The notes below the pieces were generated by a model. It did no database searches, was not told where the DNA came from, and saw only the letters and a list, made by a program, of their open reading frames with translations. Both the position numbers and the translations under genes were made by a program. A stretch of DNA of 27,161 nt from NCBI GenBank assembly GCA_023247575.1, contig JAHFGE010000008.1, forward strand, positions 1 through 27,161, written 5' to 3'. The first letter of the stretch is position 1. Each line of letters opens with the position of its first letter. Below, in pieces: positions 21,087 through 27,161 of this stretch. The DNA comes from Candidatus Omnitrophota bacterium (GTDB lineage Bacteria > Omnitrophota > Gorgyraeia > Zapsychrales > Fredricksoniimonadaceae).

Positions 21087-22274
21087 TTAAAACGCATACT
21101 GTGCAGCAGTGATCACTTGATGATCATCAGGACCACCGTGGACTGTTTTATGTACATAATTCAATTGTAGTTTTGTTGTTGGCTTAATTAAGAAATAATT
21201 CAAACCCACCGTTGTATCAAATTCCTGATTCCCAGAAGCTCTTTCATTGGCATTAAATCCTTCATACCGAGTGACTACCTGCCATTGAGGGGCCATAAAA
21301 TATCCTAATTGTGTATACCAGCCATTGGAGGGTACAGCCCCATCTTGTGCTCTCATAAATTCACTCTTGAATGAGAACTTATCGTATTCGAATCTCGCTT
21401 CTGCCCCCACACGCTTTTTAACAGAAGAGGTTACGTGGGATATGCGTTCATAAAATGAAGACCCTACCTGTAAACCCTTCCAGAAAGAATGATCAGCTAA
21501 TGGTTTTAAAATGAATCGACCGACGATGTCTTTATGATCGTTGGTATCAAGTTTATTAGGTCCCTCACCATTAAAAACACCAAGTTGATAGTCAGCATAT
21601 TTCCACGTTCCTAAAGCCATTACCCCGATATCGCGTTTATCTCCATAGGTACGTCCTATAAAGGAACGCTCAGCCGTATCAATTAGAGCTGATGGGCGAA
21701 ACCCTTCTTCAGTCACTGGAATTTTATACTGCCCCATTTGAATCGTATGATGCGGTATGCCATCATAACCGACATAAGCATCCTTTAAAATGCTGCGGGT
21801 GGTATTATCTTCCCGAACGAGGCTGGGATCAGTCACCAGTTTCCATTTCAAATGATCCAGCATGTTTCCTCCCGCTCCAAGCTCCAGACGACGGTGCTGA
21901 AAAGAATCATTGGCATGGCCATCAACCACATACCATTCCTGAACAAGTAAACTTAAACTAGCAGTGCCTTGGCCAACTTTCAGGAATGATGGCTCTTCTT
22001 TTTTGATATCAGCTTTAATTTCTTGTTTAAGCTGTTCTTTGACCTCAGCAATCTGCTGAGTCGAAGGTTGTTCTTCCCCTGATTTATTGCTTAATTTTTC
22101 GATAATTTCATTCTGTTTTTGAATGACCTGCTGCATTTCTTGCAACTGTCTGCGAAGCTCACGCACCTGTTGGGAAAGTTCTTCATTCGACAAAACCATA
22201 TTGGTCGATTGTGCCCACACCCCCGGCCCTATCCCAAAAATTAGCACTAACAAAAAAATTATTTTAAGCTTCAT
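21087..22274 (-). CDS. Phosphate-selective porin O/P-like outer-membrane protein
   Basis: The 395-residue protein has a signal peptide (MKLKIIFLLVLIFGIGPGVWA), a coiled coil of about 60 residues (ELSQQVRELRRQLQEMQQ and following heptads, about residues 29-65), and a barrel that ends in phenylalanine (ITAAQYAF). The stretch FQHRRLELGAGGNMLDHLKW followed by DAYVGYDGIPHHTIQMGQYKIP is typical of porin O/P (OprP/OprO-like) proteins. I chose the ATG at 22272-22274 because GGAGGA lies just before it and the signal peptide starts there; the ATG 27 nt upstream has no such site. It leads the pst operon behind a Pho-box-like promoter, consistent with phosphate uptake across the outer membrane. Confidence 0.9.
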   Translation of the reverse strand: MKLKIIFLLVLIFGIGPGVWAQSTNMVLSNEELSQQVRELRRQLQEMQQVIQKQNEIIEKLSNKSGEEQPSTQQIAEVKEQLKQEIKADIKKEEPSFLKVGQGTASLSLLVQEWYVVDGHANDSFQHRRLELGAGGNMLDHLKWKLVTDPSLVREDNTTRSILKDAYVGYDGIPHHTIQMGQYKIPVTEEGFRPSALIDTAERSFIGRTYGDKRDIGVMALGTWKYADYQLGVFNGEGPNKLDTNDHKDIVGRFILKPLADHSFWKGLQVGSSFYERISHVTSSVKKRVGAEARFEYDKFSFKSEFMRAQDGAVPSNGWYTQLGYFMAPQWQVVTRYEGFNANERASGNQEFDTTVGLNYFLIKPTTKLQLNYVHKTVHGGPDDHQVITAAQYAF

Positions 22275-22305
22275 GGCTCCTCCTTGGTTATTATGAGACA
22301 AGGTA

Positions 22306-22349
22306 AATATAGAATGCGATTATTAAGATGAGATTAAGGAAATATGAAG
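22306..22349 (-). promoter_or_regulatory. Pho-box-like promoter of the phosphate operon
   Basis: Three 11-bp direct repeats on the minus strand start CTTCATA (22349), CTTAATC (22338) and CTTAATA (22327), each followed by four bases. A TATATT -10 at 22311-22306 lies 9 nt after the last heptamer, close to the 10-nt geometry of PhoB-activated promoters, and no sigma-70 -35 is present. The start of transcription would be about 25 nt before the porin ATG. Confidence 0.65.
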
Positions 22350-22425
22350 TGTTAATAAATTTTCCGAGCTCTTCTACCATTATTTCAAAAGCGAGGGACT
22401 TCCTTATAAAATGGTTTCTGTGGTG

Positions 22426-22456
22426 ATCCCTCTCCCGCCGTTGGCGGGATCGGGAT
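22426..22456. repeat. Hairpin with GA/GA internal loop
   Basis: Outer stem ATCCC/GGGAT and inner stem TCCCGCC/GGCGGGA with loop GTT; both sides of the internal loop read TC on the plus strand and GA on the minus strand. Confidence 0.8.
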
Positions 22457-22510
22457 AAATTCGGTCATAAACTTACGTTCACTATGCTCCGTAAGTTTAG
22501 ACCTCATTTA
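22456..22510. repeat. Long hairpin with GA/GA internal loop
   Basis: Outer TAAAT/ATTTA, then the TC (GA on minus) internal loop, GGTC/GACC, one unpaired base, and a 10-bp stem TAAACTTACG/CGTAAGTTTA around a 12-nt loop. It shares its first base with the end of the previous hairpin. Confidence 0.8.
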
Positions 22511-22568
22511 TTAAGGAAGGATAAAGGAGAAAAAATTATTTGGTTAAGAAGAATGTCATAAAAGTTTA

Positions 22569-22596
22569 TTCACATTCAAGCAAAAGGTGGTAAATT
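22569..22596 (+). promoter_or_regulatory. Candidate promoter of the ZIP transporter gene
   Basis: TTCACA (22569-22574), 16 nt, TAAATT (22591-22596). The leader would be about 19 nt and has no Shine-Dalgarno sequence. Confidence 0.5.
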
Positions 22597-22621
22597 ACAT
22601 CTCGTAAAACGATTTTTTAAT

Positions 22622-23407
22622 ATGAGCGAACAACACATCCATCTAATTTATTGGGCAACCCTCTCTGGTCTGGTCTCCTGTTTGATGACGGGCCTTGGGG
22701 CGATTCCTGTCCATTTTGTTAAATATAATTCAAACATCCTCAGGTCTTTTTCTGGATCCTTCGCCGCCGGCATGATGATTTCAGCCTCGGTGTTTTCGCT
22801 GGCCCAAGAAGGTATTTCCCTCAAAATCAAAATCCCTCTGGCTCCCTATGAAGTCATGATAGGACTTCTGCTGGGCGCTTTATTTTTCTGGATTACGGAT
22901 CGAATGGTAGACTACTATCATCTGGAAAGACACTCTTTGGCCAAAGGCTTTTCCAGAAAAGGCATCCTCATTTTTATTTCGATGTTTATCCATTCTATCC
23001 CTGAAGGAGTCGCGATTGGGGTAGGATATGCCACCGGTAATTTTCACTTTGGTTTGATTATGGCCATCGCTTTGGGTGTGCATAACATTCCAGAGGGCAT
23101 TGCCGTGTCTTTGCCGCTTAAAAAAGAAGGGGTCTCGACGTGGCGGTGTGCCTGGGCATCCATTTTGACCAGTGTGCCTCAACCCATTCTCGCCCCTCCT
23201 TCGGCCTTAGTAGCTTCACTGATTGAGCCGCTTCTTCCTATCGGGCTAGGGTTTGCTGGCGGGGCGATGATTTATATGGTCGTGGCTGAGCTGCTGCCAG
23301 AGGCAGTGGAGGAAGGCGGCAAAACTCTCACCTCATGGGGAGTTATGTTAGGCCTTGTGAGCATGCTTCTTATTACCAATCTCATTGACCTGCTACCAAC
23401 GCCGTAG
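22622..23407 (+). CDS. ZIP-family metal transporter
   Basis: ZIP proteins import Zn(II), and sometimes Fe(II) or Mn(II), into the cytoplasm. The 261 residues have about eight hydrophobic segments and both metal-binding helices: HSIPEGVAIG (124-133) and HNIPEGIAV (154-162), the paired motifs of TM4 and TM5. A GxxE-like GGAMIYMVVAELLPEA segment follows in the C-terminal half. The cytoplasmic loop between TM3 and TM4 (YYHLERHSLAKGFSRKG) is short with only a few histidines. It is the only plus-strand gene in the window and converges with the FKBP gene of the metal operon. No ribosome-binding site precedes the ATG. Confidence 0.9.
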   Translation: MSEQHIHLIYWATLSGLVSCLMTGLGAIPVHFVKYNSNILRSFSGSFAAGMMISASVFSLAQEGISLKIKIPLAPYEVMIGLLLGALFFWITDRMVDYYHLERHSLAKGFSRKGILIFISMFIHSIPEGVAIGVGYATGNFHFGLIMAIALGVHNIPEGIAVSLPLKKEGVSTWRCAWASILTSVPQPILAPPSALVASLIEPLLPIGLGFAGGAMIYMVVAELLPEAVEEGGKTLTSWGVMLGLVSMLLITNLIDLLPTP

Positions 23408-23414
23408 AAATTCT

Positions 23415-23446
23415 GTCACCCCCCGAATGTATTAATCGGGAATGAC
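23415..23446. repeat. Imperfect hairpin between convergent ZIP and FKBP genes
   Basis: GTCA/TGAC outer and CCCGA/TCGGG inner stems separated by an unpaired internal loop. It lies in the 45 bp between two convergent stop codons and could serve as a weak bidirectional terminator; no long T run follows on either strand. Confidence 0.6.
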
Positions 23447-23452
23447 GTAGAA

Positions 23453-23998
23453 CTATTTAACCGCAGGTGTTACTACTTGAGGGGCCGCTGTCACTGGCGG
23501 AGCATTTTGAATATCCAAAATCTTGACTTTAAAGGTCAGCTGTTTGCCAGCCAAAGGATGATTGAAATCCAGAATCACTGTATCGCCTTTCATTTGAGAA
23601 ATAACCGCCGGGAAGCTTTGGCCATCAGGAGCTGTGGCCCGCAAAACCATACCGACTTTGGGTTCAACATTGGCTGGCATTTTGTTTTTAGGAAATTCTT
23701 TAAGGGCTCTGGGGTCGGCTTCTCCATAAGCATCTTTGGGGATCACAGTGATAATTTTTTCTTCCCCTACACGCATACCTTCAATGCCTCTTTCCAAGCC
23801 GGGAATAATCATACGGCCACCATCAATAAACTCCAGCGGCTTTTTTCCGACGGAAGTTTCTATCTGCTCATTATTGACCATCAAAGTGTAATCCATTTTA
23901 ACTTTCTTTCCTGCGGTGACCACGGCATCCTCAGCAAAGCATGCCGACATCCAACCTGCCACAACAACCGCTAGAATCGTAATTTTTGTAGAAATCAT
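23453..23998 (-). CDS. Secreted SlyD-like FKBP peptidyl-prolyl isomerase
   Basis: FKBP-type isomerases speed cis-trans isomerisation of Xaa-Pro bonds during folding. The 181 residues start with a signal sequence (TKITILAVVVAGWMSACFA). Cleavage may occur after CFA, or at the Cys as a weak lipobox (MSAC), so soluble and lipoprotein forms are both possible. The domain has VKMDYTLMVNNEQIETS, IIPGLERGIEGMRVGEEK and PKDAYGEADP, and the SlyD-type DFNHPLAGKQLTFKVKIL with its insert domain. The His-rich metal-binding tail of E. coli SlyD is absent, replaced by a short Pro/Val/Ala tail. It follows the metal permease gene by 34 nt and probably belongs to that operon. AGGAAG precedes the ATG. Confidence 0.9.
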   Translation of the reverse strand: MISTKITILAVVVAGWMSACFAEDAVVTAGKKVKMDYTLMVNNEQIETSVGKKPLEFIDGGRMIIPGLERGIEGMRVGEEKIITVIPKDAYGEADPRALKEFPKNKMPANVEPKVGMVLRATAPDGQSFPAVISQMKGDTVILDFNHPLAGKQLTFKVKILDIQNAPPVTAAPQVVTPAVK

Positions 23999-24032
23999 AT
24001 TCTTCCTTTCTTTTTACAAATTTTGAATAGGG

Positions 24033-24881
24033 TTATGATAGCACGATTTTTTTATTTTGCAATAGCCTGCCTGCCGGCAGGCAGGTATAAAAAAGCCAGC
24101 ATATACAAAAACAAAAACCAGAGCATAGGACTATGCTTGCTCCCGAGGACAAACCAAGATAATAAGATATAAAAACCCCTCCTGAAGCTGACAGTGCCGC
24201 CAGTACGCAGGACCATAGGATCATGATTCCCAGACGGTTGGTTAAAAATCTGGCGGCCGCCGCAGGGATCACCAGCAGGGCGTTGGTTAAAATGGTGCCC
24301 ACGGCCTGGATACCAACAACCACCGTTAAGGCCAGAAATAACAGCAGACCATAACGTAAGAGATTTAAAGGAATGCCTATGGTCTTAGCATAATCGGGAT
24401 CGACGCATAACAGCTTTAATTCCTTATAAAATAAAAAGAGCGCGCCCAGAGTGAGAACGGTAATCCCGCCGATCAAATATAAATCTCCTTGACTGATTCC
24501 TAAAATATTACCGAAAAGCATGGCCGACATATCACGATAAGATTTGGTAGAACTGATGATTAAAACACCTAAAGCAAACATCACCGTAGGAATGATTCCA
24601 ATAGAAGTATCCTCGTAAACCGCTTCATCCTTCGCTAAAAAAACAATCAATAGGGCGGTAAAAATAGTGGCTACGACAGCCCCCCCAAAAACATTGAATC
24701 CTAAAACATAAGCGATGGCCAGCCCCGGCAAGGCGCTGTGGCTCAAGGCATGGCCGACTAAAGACATCCGCCGCAAGACCACCAGCGTCCCTAAACAAGC
24801 GCAAAGTACACCGACTACAATAGCGGCGACCAGGGCTCGTTGCATAAATACATATTGAAAAGGTTCCAGGAATATATTCAT
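24033..24881 (-). CDS. Metal ABC permease, ZnuB/TroC type, with palindrome-altered C-terminus
   Basis: ABC-3 family permeases carry Zn(II) or Mn(II) across the inner membrane. The 282 residues contain about eight hydrophobic segments, the family's MSLVGHALSHSALPGLAIAY motif near residues 39-58 and the PAAAARFLTNRLG coupling region. The last 17 residues (CLPAGRLLQNKKIVLS and neighbours) follow the last helix and are encoded partly by a 20-bp GC-rich palindrome; related proteins usually end shortly after that helix. The change is outside the membrane core, so function is probably kept. The ATG lies one base after the ATPase stop codon. Zn versus Mn cannot be settled from this subunit. Confidence 0.9.
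   Translation of the reverse strand: MNIFLEPFQYVFMQRALVAAIVVGVLCACLGTLVVLRRMSLVGHALSHSALPGLAIAYVLGFNVFGGAVVATIFTALLIVFLAKDEAVYEDTSIGIIPTVMFALGVLIISSTKSYRDMSAMLFGNILGISQGDLYLIGGITVLTLGALFLFYKELKLLCVDPDYAKTIGIPLNLLRYGLLLFLALTVVVGIQAVGTILTNALLVIPAAAARFLTNRLGIMILWSCVLAALSASGGVFISYYLGLSSGASIVLCSGFCFCICWLFYTCLPAGRLLQNKKIVLS
24066..24085. repeat. 20-bp perfect palindrome in the 3' end of the metal permease gene
   Basis: Each 10-bp arm reads CCTGCCTGCC, followed by its exact complement. Read in the coding strand it gives the CLPAGR peptide, about residues 266-272 of 282. Confidence 0.9.
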
Positions 24882-24882
24882 T

Positions 24883-25584
24883 TTACCGTATCATTTCCCC
24901 GTCTTGAAGATAAACGGCTCCATCGTAAATACCTTCTTCTTGGTCATAATAATGAGTGGCTACAATGACAGTCTTACCTTCGCCTTTAATATTGGATAAT
25001 ACATTTTTGACCGTTTCACGGGTCGCTGCATCGATGGCATTGAGGGGTTCGTCCATCAAGAAAAGGTCTGCGTTTTGAGCCAGGGCCCGCGCAATCAATA
25101 CTCGCTGCTGCTGCCCTCCTGACAACTGATTAATGTGTCGGTGAGCTAAATCCGCTATTCCCAATTGTTGAAGGGCCTTTGCCACGATGCCTTTATCTTT
25201 TGGGCCAAGATTTTTAAACCACCCCAGATAGATATATCGTCCGGTTAATACCAAATCCATCACAGTCATTGGAAACAACCAGTCGATTTCGCTGCGCTGT
25301 GGCAGATAAACCACTCGCTGATGGCAAGCTCCCAGCGAATGCCCAAACACACTTACCTCTCCCGAATGAACAGGTAAAAGTCCACTAATAGCCTTAAATA
25401 GAGTAGATTTCCCAGCCCCATTTGGGCCCACCAAAGCCATGACCGTCCCTGGGGACACAGTGACGCTAAAATGATTAAGCGCCGGTTTTTCCTGGCCTGA
25501 ATAAAAAACAGTCAAGTCCTGCACCAAGAGCGCCGCAGCTTCTTTTAATGGCCGACTATGACGATGGGAACAATAAGGAATCAT
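24883..25584 (-). CDS. Metal ABC ATPase, ZnuC/TroB type
   Basis: This ATPase energises the metal importer encoded around it. The 233 residues show Walker A GPNGAGKST (53-61), Q-loop Gln96 in LPQRSEIDWLFPMTVMDLVLTGRY, the signature LSGGQ (154-158), Walker B with Glu179 (LFLMDEP) and H-loop His211. The QRSEIDW stretch is characteristic of Mn/Zn/Fe importers. All ATPase motifs are canonical, in contrast to the PstB pair in this window; only the D-loop (LNAID) is less usual. The ATG overlaps the binding-protein stop as ATGA. An N-terminal extension of about 18 residues precedes the domain. Confidence 0.92.
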   Translation of the reverse strand: MIPYCSHRHSRPLKEAAALLVQDLTVFYSGQEKPALNHFSVTVSPGTVMALVGPNGAGKSTLFKAISGLLPVHSGEVSVFGHSLGACHQRVVYLPQRSEIDWLFPMTVMDLVLTGRYIYLGWFKNLGPKDKGIVAKALQQLGIADLAHRHINQLSGGQQQRVLIARALAQNADLFLMDEPLNAIDAATRETVKNVLSNIKGEGKTVIVATHYYDQEEGIYDGAVYLQDGEMIR

Positions 25585-26468
25585 TTTAAATATTCTGTCA
25601 AAACATTGACGTTATGCCGCATCATTTTAATATACGTATCCCCATCGCTCCCCGGTTTGCCTAAAGCATCTGTGTAAAGGCTGGTTGCCACCCGCACGCC
25701 AACATCCTGCCCCAGGGCTTGCATGAGCTTAGGACGATGGGTGTTCTCGGTAAAAATGGCTTTGACTTTAGTCTCGCGGATTTTTTTGACCAAACCTGCC
25801 ATCTGCGCGGCAGAAGGATCAGCCGCTTCAGTGGTCATGGATTCAAGGGCTGCTCCAATCAATTGAAAACCATACCGACGACAAAAATAACCAAACGTAT
25901 CGTGCGAGGTCACCAGTTTACGGTCTTGCAATGGTATAATTTCTAATTGTCCCAACACCCACTGATCCAGCTGATCTAATTGCTCTAAATATTTTCTAGC
26001 ATTACCCTGATAATACACCGCATGTTGAGGATCCGCCATGGATAAGCCATCTTGAATACGCCTGACCATGACCATGGCATTGGCCACATCATGCCAGAGG
26101 TGCGGATCTATTTCTCGATCTCTTTTAATAGATTCAACCCCATCAATAACTATGATACGTTTAGCTTTAGAACCAGAGGCGCTATAAAGATCATCCAACC
26201 AATGTTCGAAATGCAGCCCATTTTCAAAAATAACATCTGCCTTGGACAGAATGACGTCATCTTGCGGGGTAGGTTCAAATGTGTGAACATCACCGTCAGG
26301 TCCTACCAGGATCGTCAAGTCGATAGCATCACCACCAACATTCTTAACTAAATCCCCTAATACACTAAACGTCGCTACCACATTTAATTTATGCGGATCA
26401 GCGTGAATTGAGAAAGGGTATAAAAAACACCCTATACTAACGAGAAGCGCACACCAAAACATCTTCAT
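25581..26468 (-). CDS. Periplasmic metal-binding protein, ZnuA/TroA type
   Basis: This cluster A-I binding protein captures a metal ion for the ABC importer. The 295 residues begin with a signal peptide (WCALLVSIGCFLYPFSIHA; cleavage near residue 23). Predicted ligands are His62 (DGDVHTFEP), His123 (DPHLWHD), His189 (TSHDTFGYF) and Asp267 (YTDALG). Having His at the third position matches TroA and ZnuA (zinc, or zinc and manganese) and not PsaA-type manganese proteins, which have Glu there. The His-rich loop of ZnuA is missing. AAGGAG precedes the ATG, which overlaps the regulator gene by 32 nt, so expression is tied to it. Confidence 0.92.
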   Translation of the reverse strand: MKMFWCALLVSIGCFLYPFSIHADPHKLNVVATFSVLGDLVKNVGGDAIDLTILVGPDGDVHTFEPTPQDDVILSKADVIFENGLHFEHWLDDLYSASGSKAKRIIVIDGVESIKRDREIDPHLWHDVANAMVMVRRIQDGLSMADPQHAVYYQGNARKYLEQLDQLDQWVLGQLEIIPLQDRKLVTSHDTFGYFCRRYGFQLIGAALESMTTEAADPSAAQMAGLVKKIRETKVKAIFTENTHRPKLMQALGQDVGVRVATSLYTDALGKPGSDGDTYIKMMRHNVNVLTEYLK

Positions 26469-26697
26469 GGCACTCCTTACATTCTTTGGTCCCGTGATGT
26501 TTGGTTAATTCATTCCAATGTTTTTTGCGATGGGGGGTCAATACCCCGCTGCCTCGGCAAAAGGGACATACATTATCCAAGGCCTCCAGGACAGCGGCCC
26601 GGATGAACTCTGAACGATTGGGAATTTTCTTTAATAATTTCACCAAATCTTTGCCGACTTTAAAAGTAATGACTTCGAGATCTTTCATGTTGGGCAT
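26437..26697 (-). CDS. Ribbon-helix-helix regulator with Cys/His-rich zinc-ribbon-like tail
   Basis: The 86-residue protein has a ribbon-helix-helix DNA-binding domain: strand EVITFKV (8-14), helix KDLVKLLKKI, turn and helix NRSEFIRAAVLEAL (27-40). It is followed by a 45-residue tail with Cys44, Cys47, His56, His60, His67, His68, Cys73, Cys76, His77 and Cys83, spaced as CxxC...CxxCH. NikR has an ACT-fold metal domain in this place; here a small zinc-ribbon-like module seems to replace it. It is the first gene of the metal ABC operon, overlaps the binding-protein gene by 32 nt and has an inverted repeat over its own +1, so I infer a metal-dependent autorepressor. The metal and the regulation are untested. 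ATG at 26697 is taken as the start; the ATG three codons later is possible. Confidence 0.82.
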   Translation of the reverse strand: MPNMKDLEVITFKVGKDLVKLLKKIPNRSEFIRAAVLEALDNVCPFCRGSGVLTPHRKKHWNELTKHHGTKECKECHEDVLVCASR

Positions 26698-26710
26698 AAT
26701 CCCTTCTGAG

Positions 26711-26727
26711 GTATTACCAAGTAATAC
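26711..26727. promoter_or_regulatory. Inverted-repeat operator at the start of the metal operon
   Basis: GTATTAC, 3 nt, GTAATAC: a perfect 7-bp inverted repeat, with the left edge of the transcript expected inside or beside it. It suits a dimeric ribbon-helix-helix protein. Confidence 0.65.
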
Positions 26728-26730
26728 GCT

Positions 26731-26758
26731 AGTATATAAAAATTTTCTTTTTTGTCAA
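26731..26758 (-). promoter_or_regulatory. Strong promoter of the metal uptake operon
   Basis: TTGACA (26758-26753), 16 nt, TATACT (26736-26731) on the minus strand, with an A/T-rich spacer. Transcription should begin near 26724, inside the operator. Confidence 0.8.
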
Positions 26759-26771
26759 TTTCTTATTTCCC

Positions 26772-27161
26772 CTAAAAGCGTTTTTTATATTTCAAATAAA
26801 ATTCGCCATCATCTTGTCTTTGTGGAACAGCGGTTGTTCCTGTGGGAGTTGAATCCGGGGCGGGAAGAAACTTTCTGGCGACATTAATCGAAATTCTATC
26901 CGTTACATTCATTTGCCCTTCGATGGTCTTGGCATAGCCGGGGATTTGTACCTGCCCAGGTAAAGAAGGCATTCCTTCAAATTCCATGCCTACATTAAAG
27001 GCCTCATTGAGCTTTTTGCGTATGCCCACTCCTTGGGATAGGTCATTCCCAACCCCTGACCAGCTTTGGCCGGTCGCCAGGGTCACAAGAATTTCCTCTT
27101 CTGAAAGAGGCGGGTCTGAATTAAAAAACAATAAAGGTTTTTGTAAGGAGCCTTTGATGGC
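26772..27161 (-). CDS. C-terminal end of a TamB-like (DUF490) protein, cut by window edge
   Basis: TamB-family proteins are long periplasmic beta-rich bridges that move lipids between inner and outer membranes. The visible 130 residues contain GSLQKPLLFFNSDPPLSEEEILVTLATG, the family's hallmark C-terminal segment (GTL..P...SDPPLSE.EIL..L..G). This leads into a strand-rich end (ISINVARKFL...GEFYLKYKKRF) finishing with an aromatic residue, as expected for the part that meets an outer-membrane partner. The gene continues past the right edge, so the start and the N-terminal anchor are not seen. It stops 74 nt before the next gene and has its own transcription unit. Confidence 0.85.
   Translation of the reverse strand, partial: AIKGSLQKPLLFFNSDPPLSEEEILVTLATGQSWSGVGNDLSQGVGIRKKLNEAFNVGMEFEGMPSLPGQVQIPGYAKTIEGQMNVTDRISINVARKFLPAPDSTPTGTTAVPQRQDDGEFYLKYKKRF

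Larger units (their letters stand above)
22275..22621. other. Divergent intergenic region between porin and ZIP genes
   Basis: It contains, from left to right, the porin leader and Pho-box-like promoter (22306-22349), two repeat-like hairpins (22426-22456 and 22456-22510) and the ZIP promoter (22569-22596). I see no gene. The hairpins insulate two unrelated transcription units that point away from each other. Confidence 0.7.

Noticed and set aside
23477..23974. A 165-codon open frame on the plus strand opposite the FKBP gene
   Set aside because: The minus strand has an unmistakable FKBP domain with signal peptide and ribosome-binding site; the plus frame shows no known features.
476..24085. 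The many palindromes considered as a CRISPR array or integron
   Set aside because: The elements differ in sequence, are scattered over 24 kb and are not separated by regular spacers; no cas or integrase gene is present.

Overview
The window looks like a chromosomal segment of an uncultivated diderm (Gram-negative-type) bacterium. The evidence for a diderm is a PilQ-type secretin, three predicted outer-membrane porins and the C-terminus of a TamB-like protein. The mix of a pilMNOPQ cluster, large alginate-export-like and Bbp2-like porins, an RHH/zinc-ribbon metal regulator and many short palindromes inside genes resembles what I know of Omnitrophota and neighbouring lineages. That assignment is an inference; there is no rRNA or marker tree here.

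Layout, right to left because almost everything is on the minus strand. (1) 27161-26772: 3' end of a TamB-like gene. (2) 26758-23453: a metal-uptake operon. A small RHH regulator with a Cys/His-rich tail sits behind a strong promoter whose +1 region carries a perfect inverted-repeat operator. It is followed by a binding protein, ATPase and permease of the ZnuABC/TroABC type and by a secreted SlyD-like FKBP. A ZIP transporter (22622-23407, plus strand) is the only plus-strand gene. (3) 22349-16286: a phosphate operon, porin P/O-like protein, pstS, pstC, pstA, two different pstB genes and phoU, preceded by three 11-bp direct repeats placed like a Pho box. The two PstB ATPases are degenerate in complementary motifs. 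(4) 16170-14833: a stand-alone nuoF-like flavoprotein gene. (5) 14577-11423: two further porins, each with a promoter and a long leader. (6) 11252-5803: pilM-N-O-P-Q followed by rng (RNase G). (7) 5722-4822: a two-gene cassette resembling AbiE-type systems (small putative antitoxin plus nucleotidyltransferase). (8) 4704-1: rplU, obgE, proB, proA, nadD and a truncated phosphohexomutase gene in one tightly overlapping operon. rpmA, usually found between rplU and obgE, is absent.

The most striking property is a layer of short palindromic elements over this ordinary gene content. I count 14 palindromes or repeat-like hairpins. Four lie inside coding sequence without breaking the frame (phosphohexomutase, proA, rng, znuB). 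Two of these are 28 bp long, share GTAG/CTAC ends and are read in the same frame. A second architecture, hairpins interrupted by symmetric GA/GA internal loops, occurs four times between genes. These elements and the asymmetric PstB pair are the best candidates for something new.
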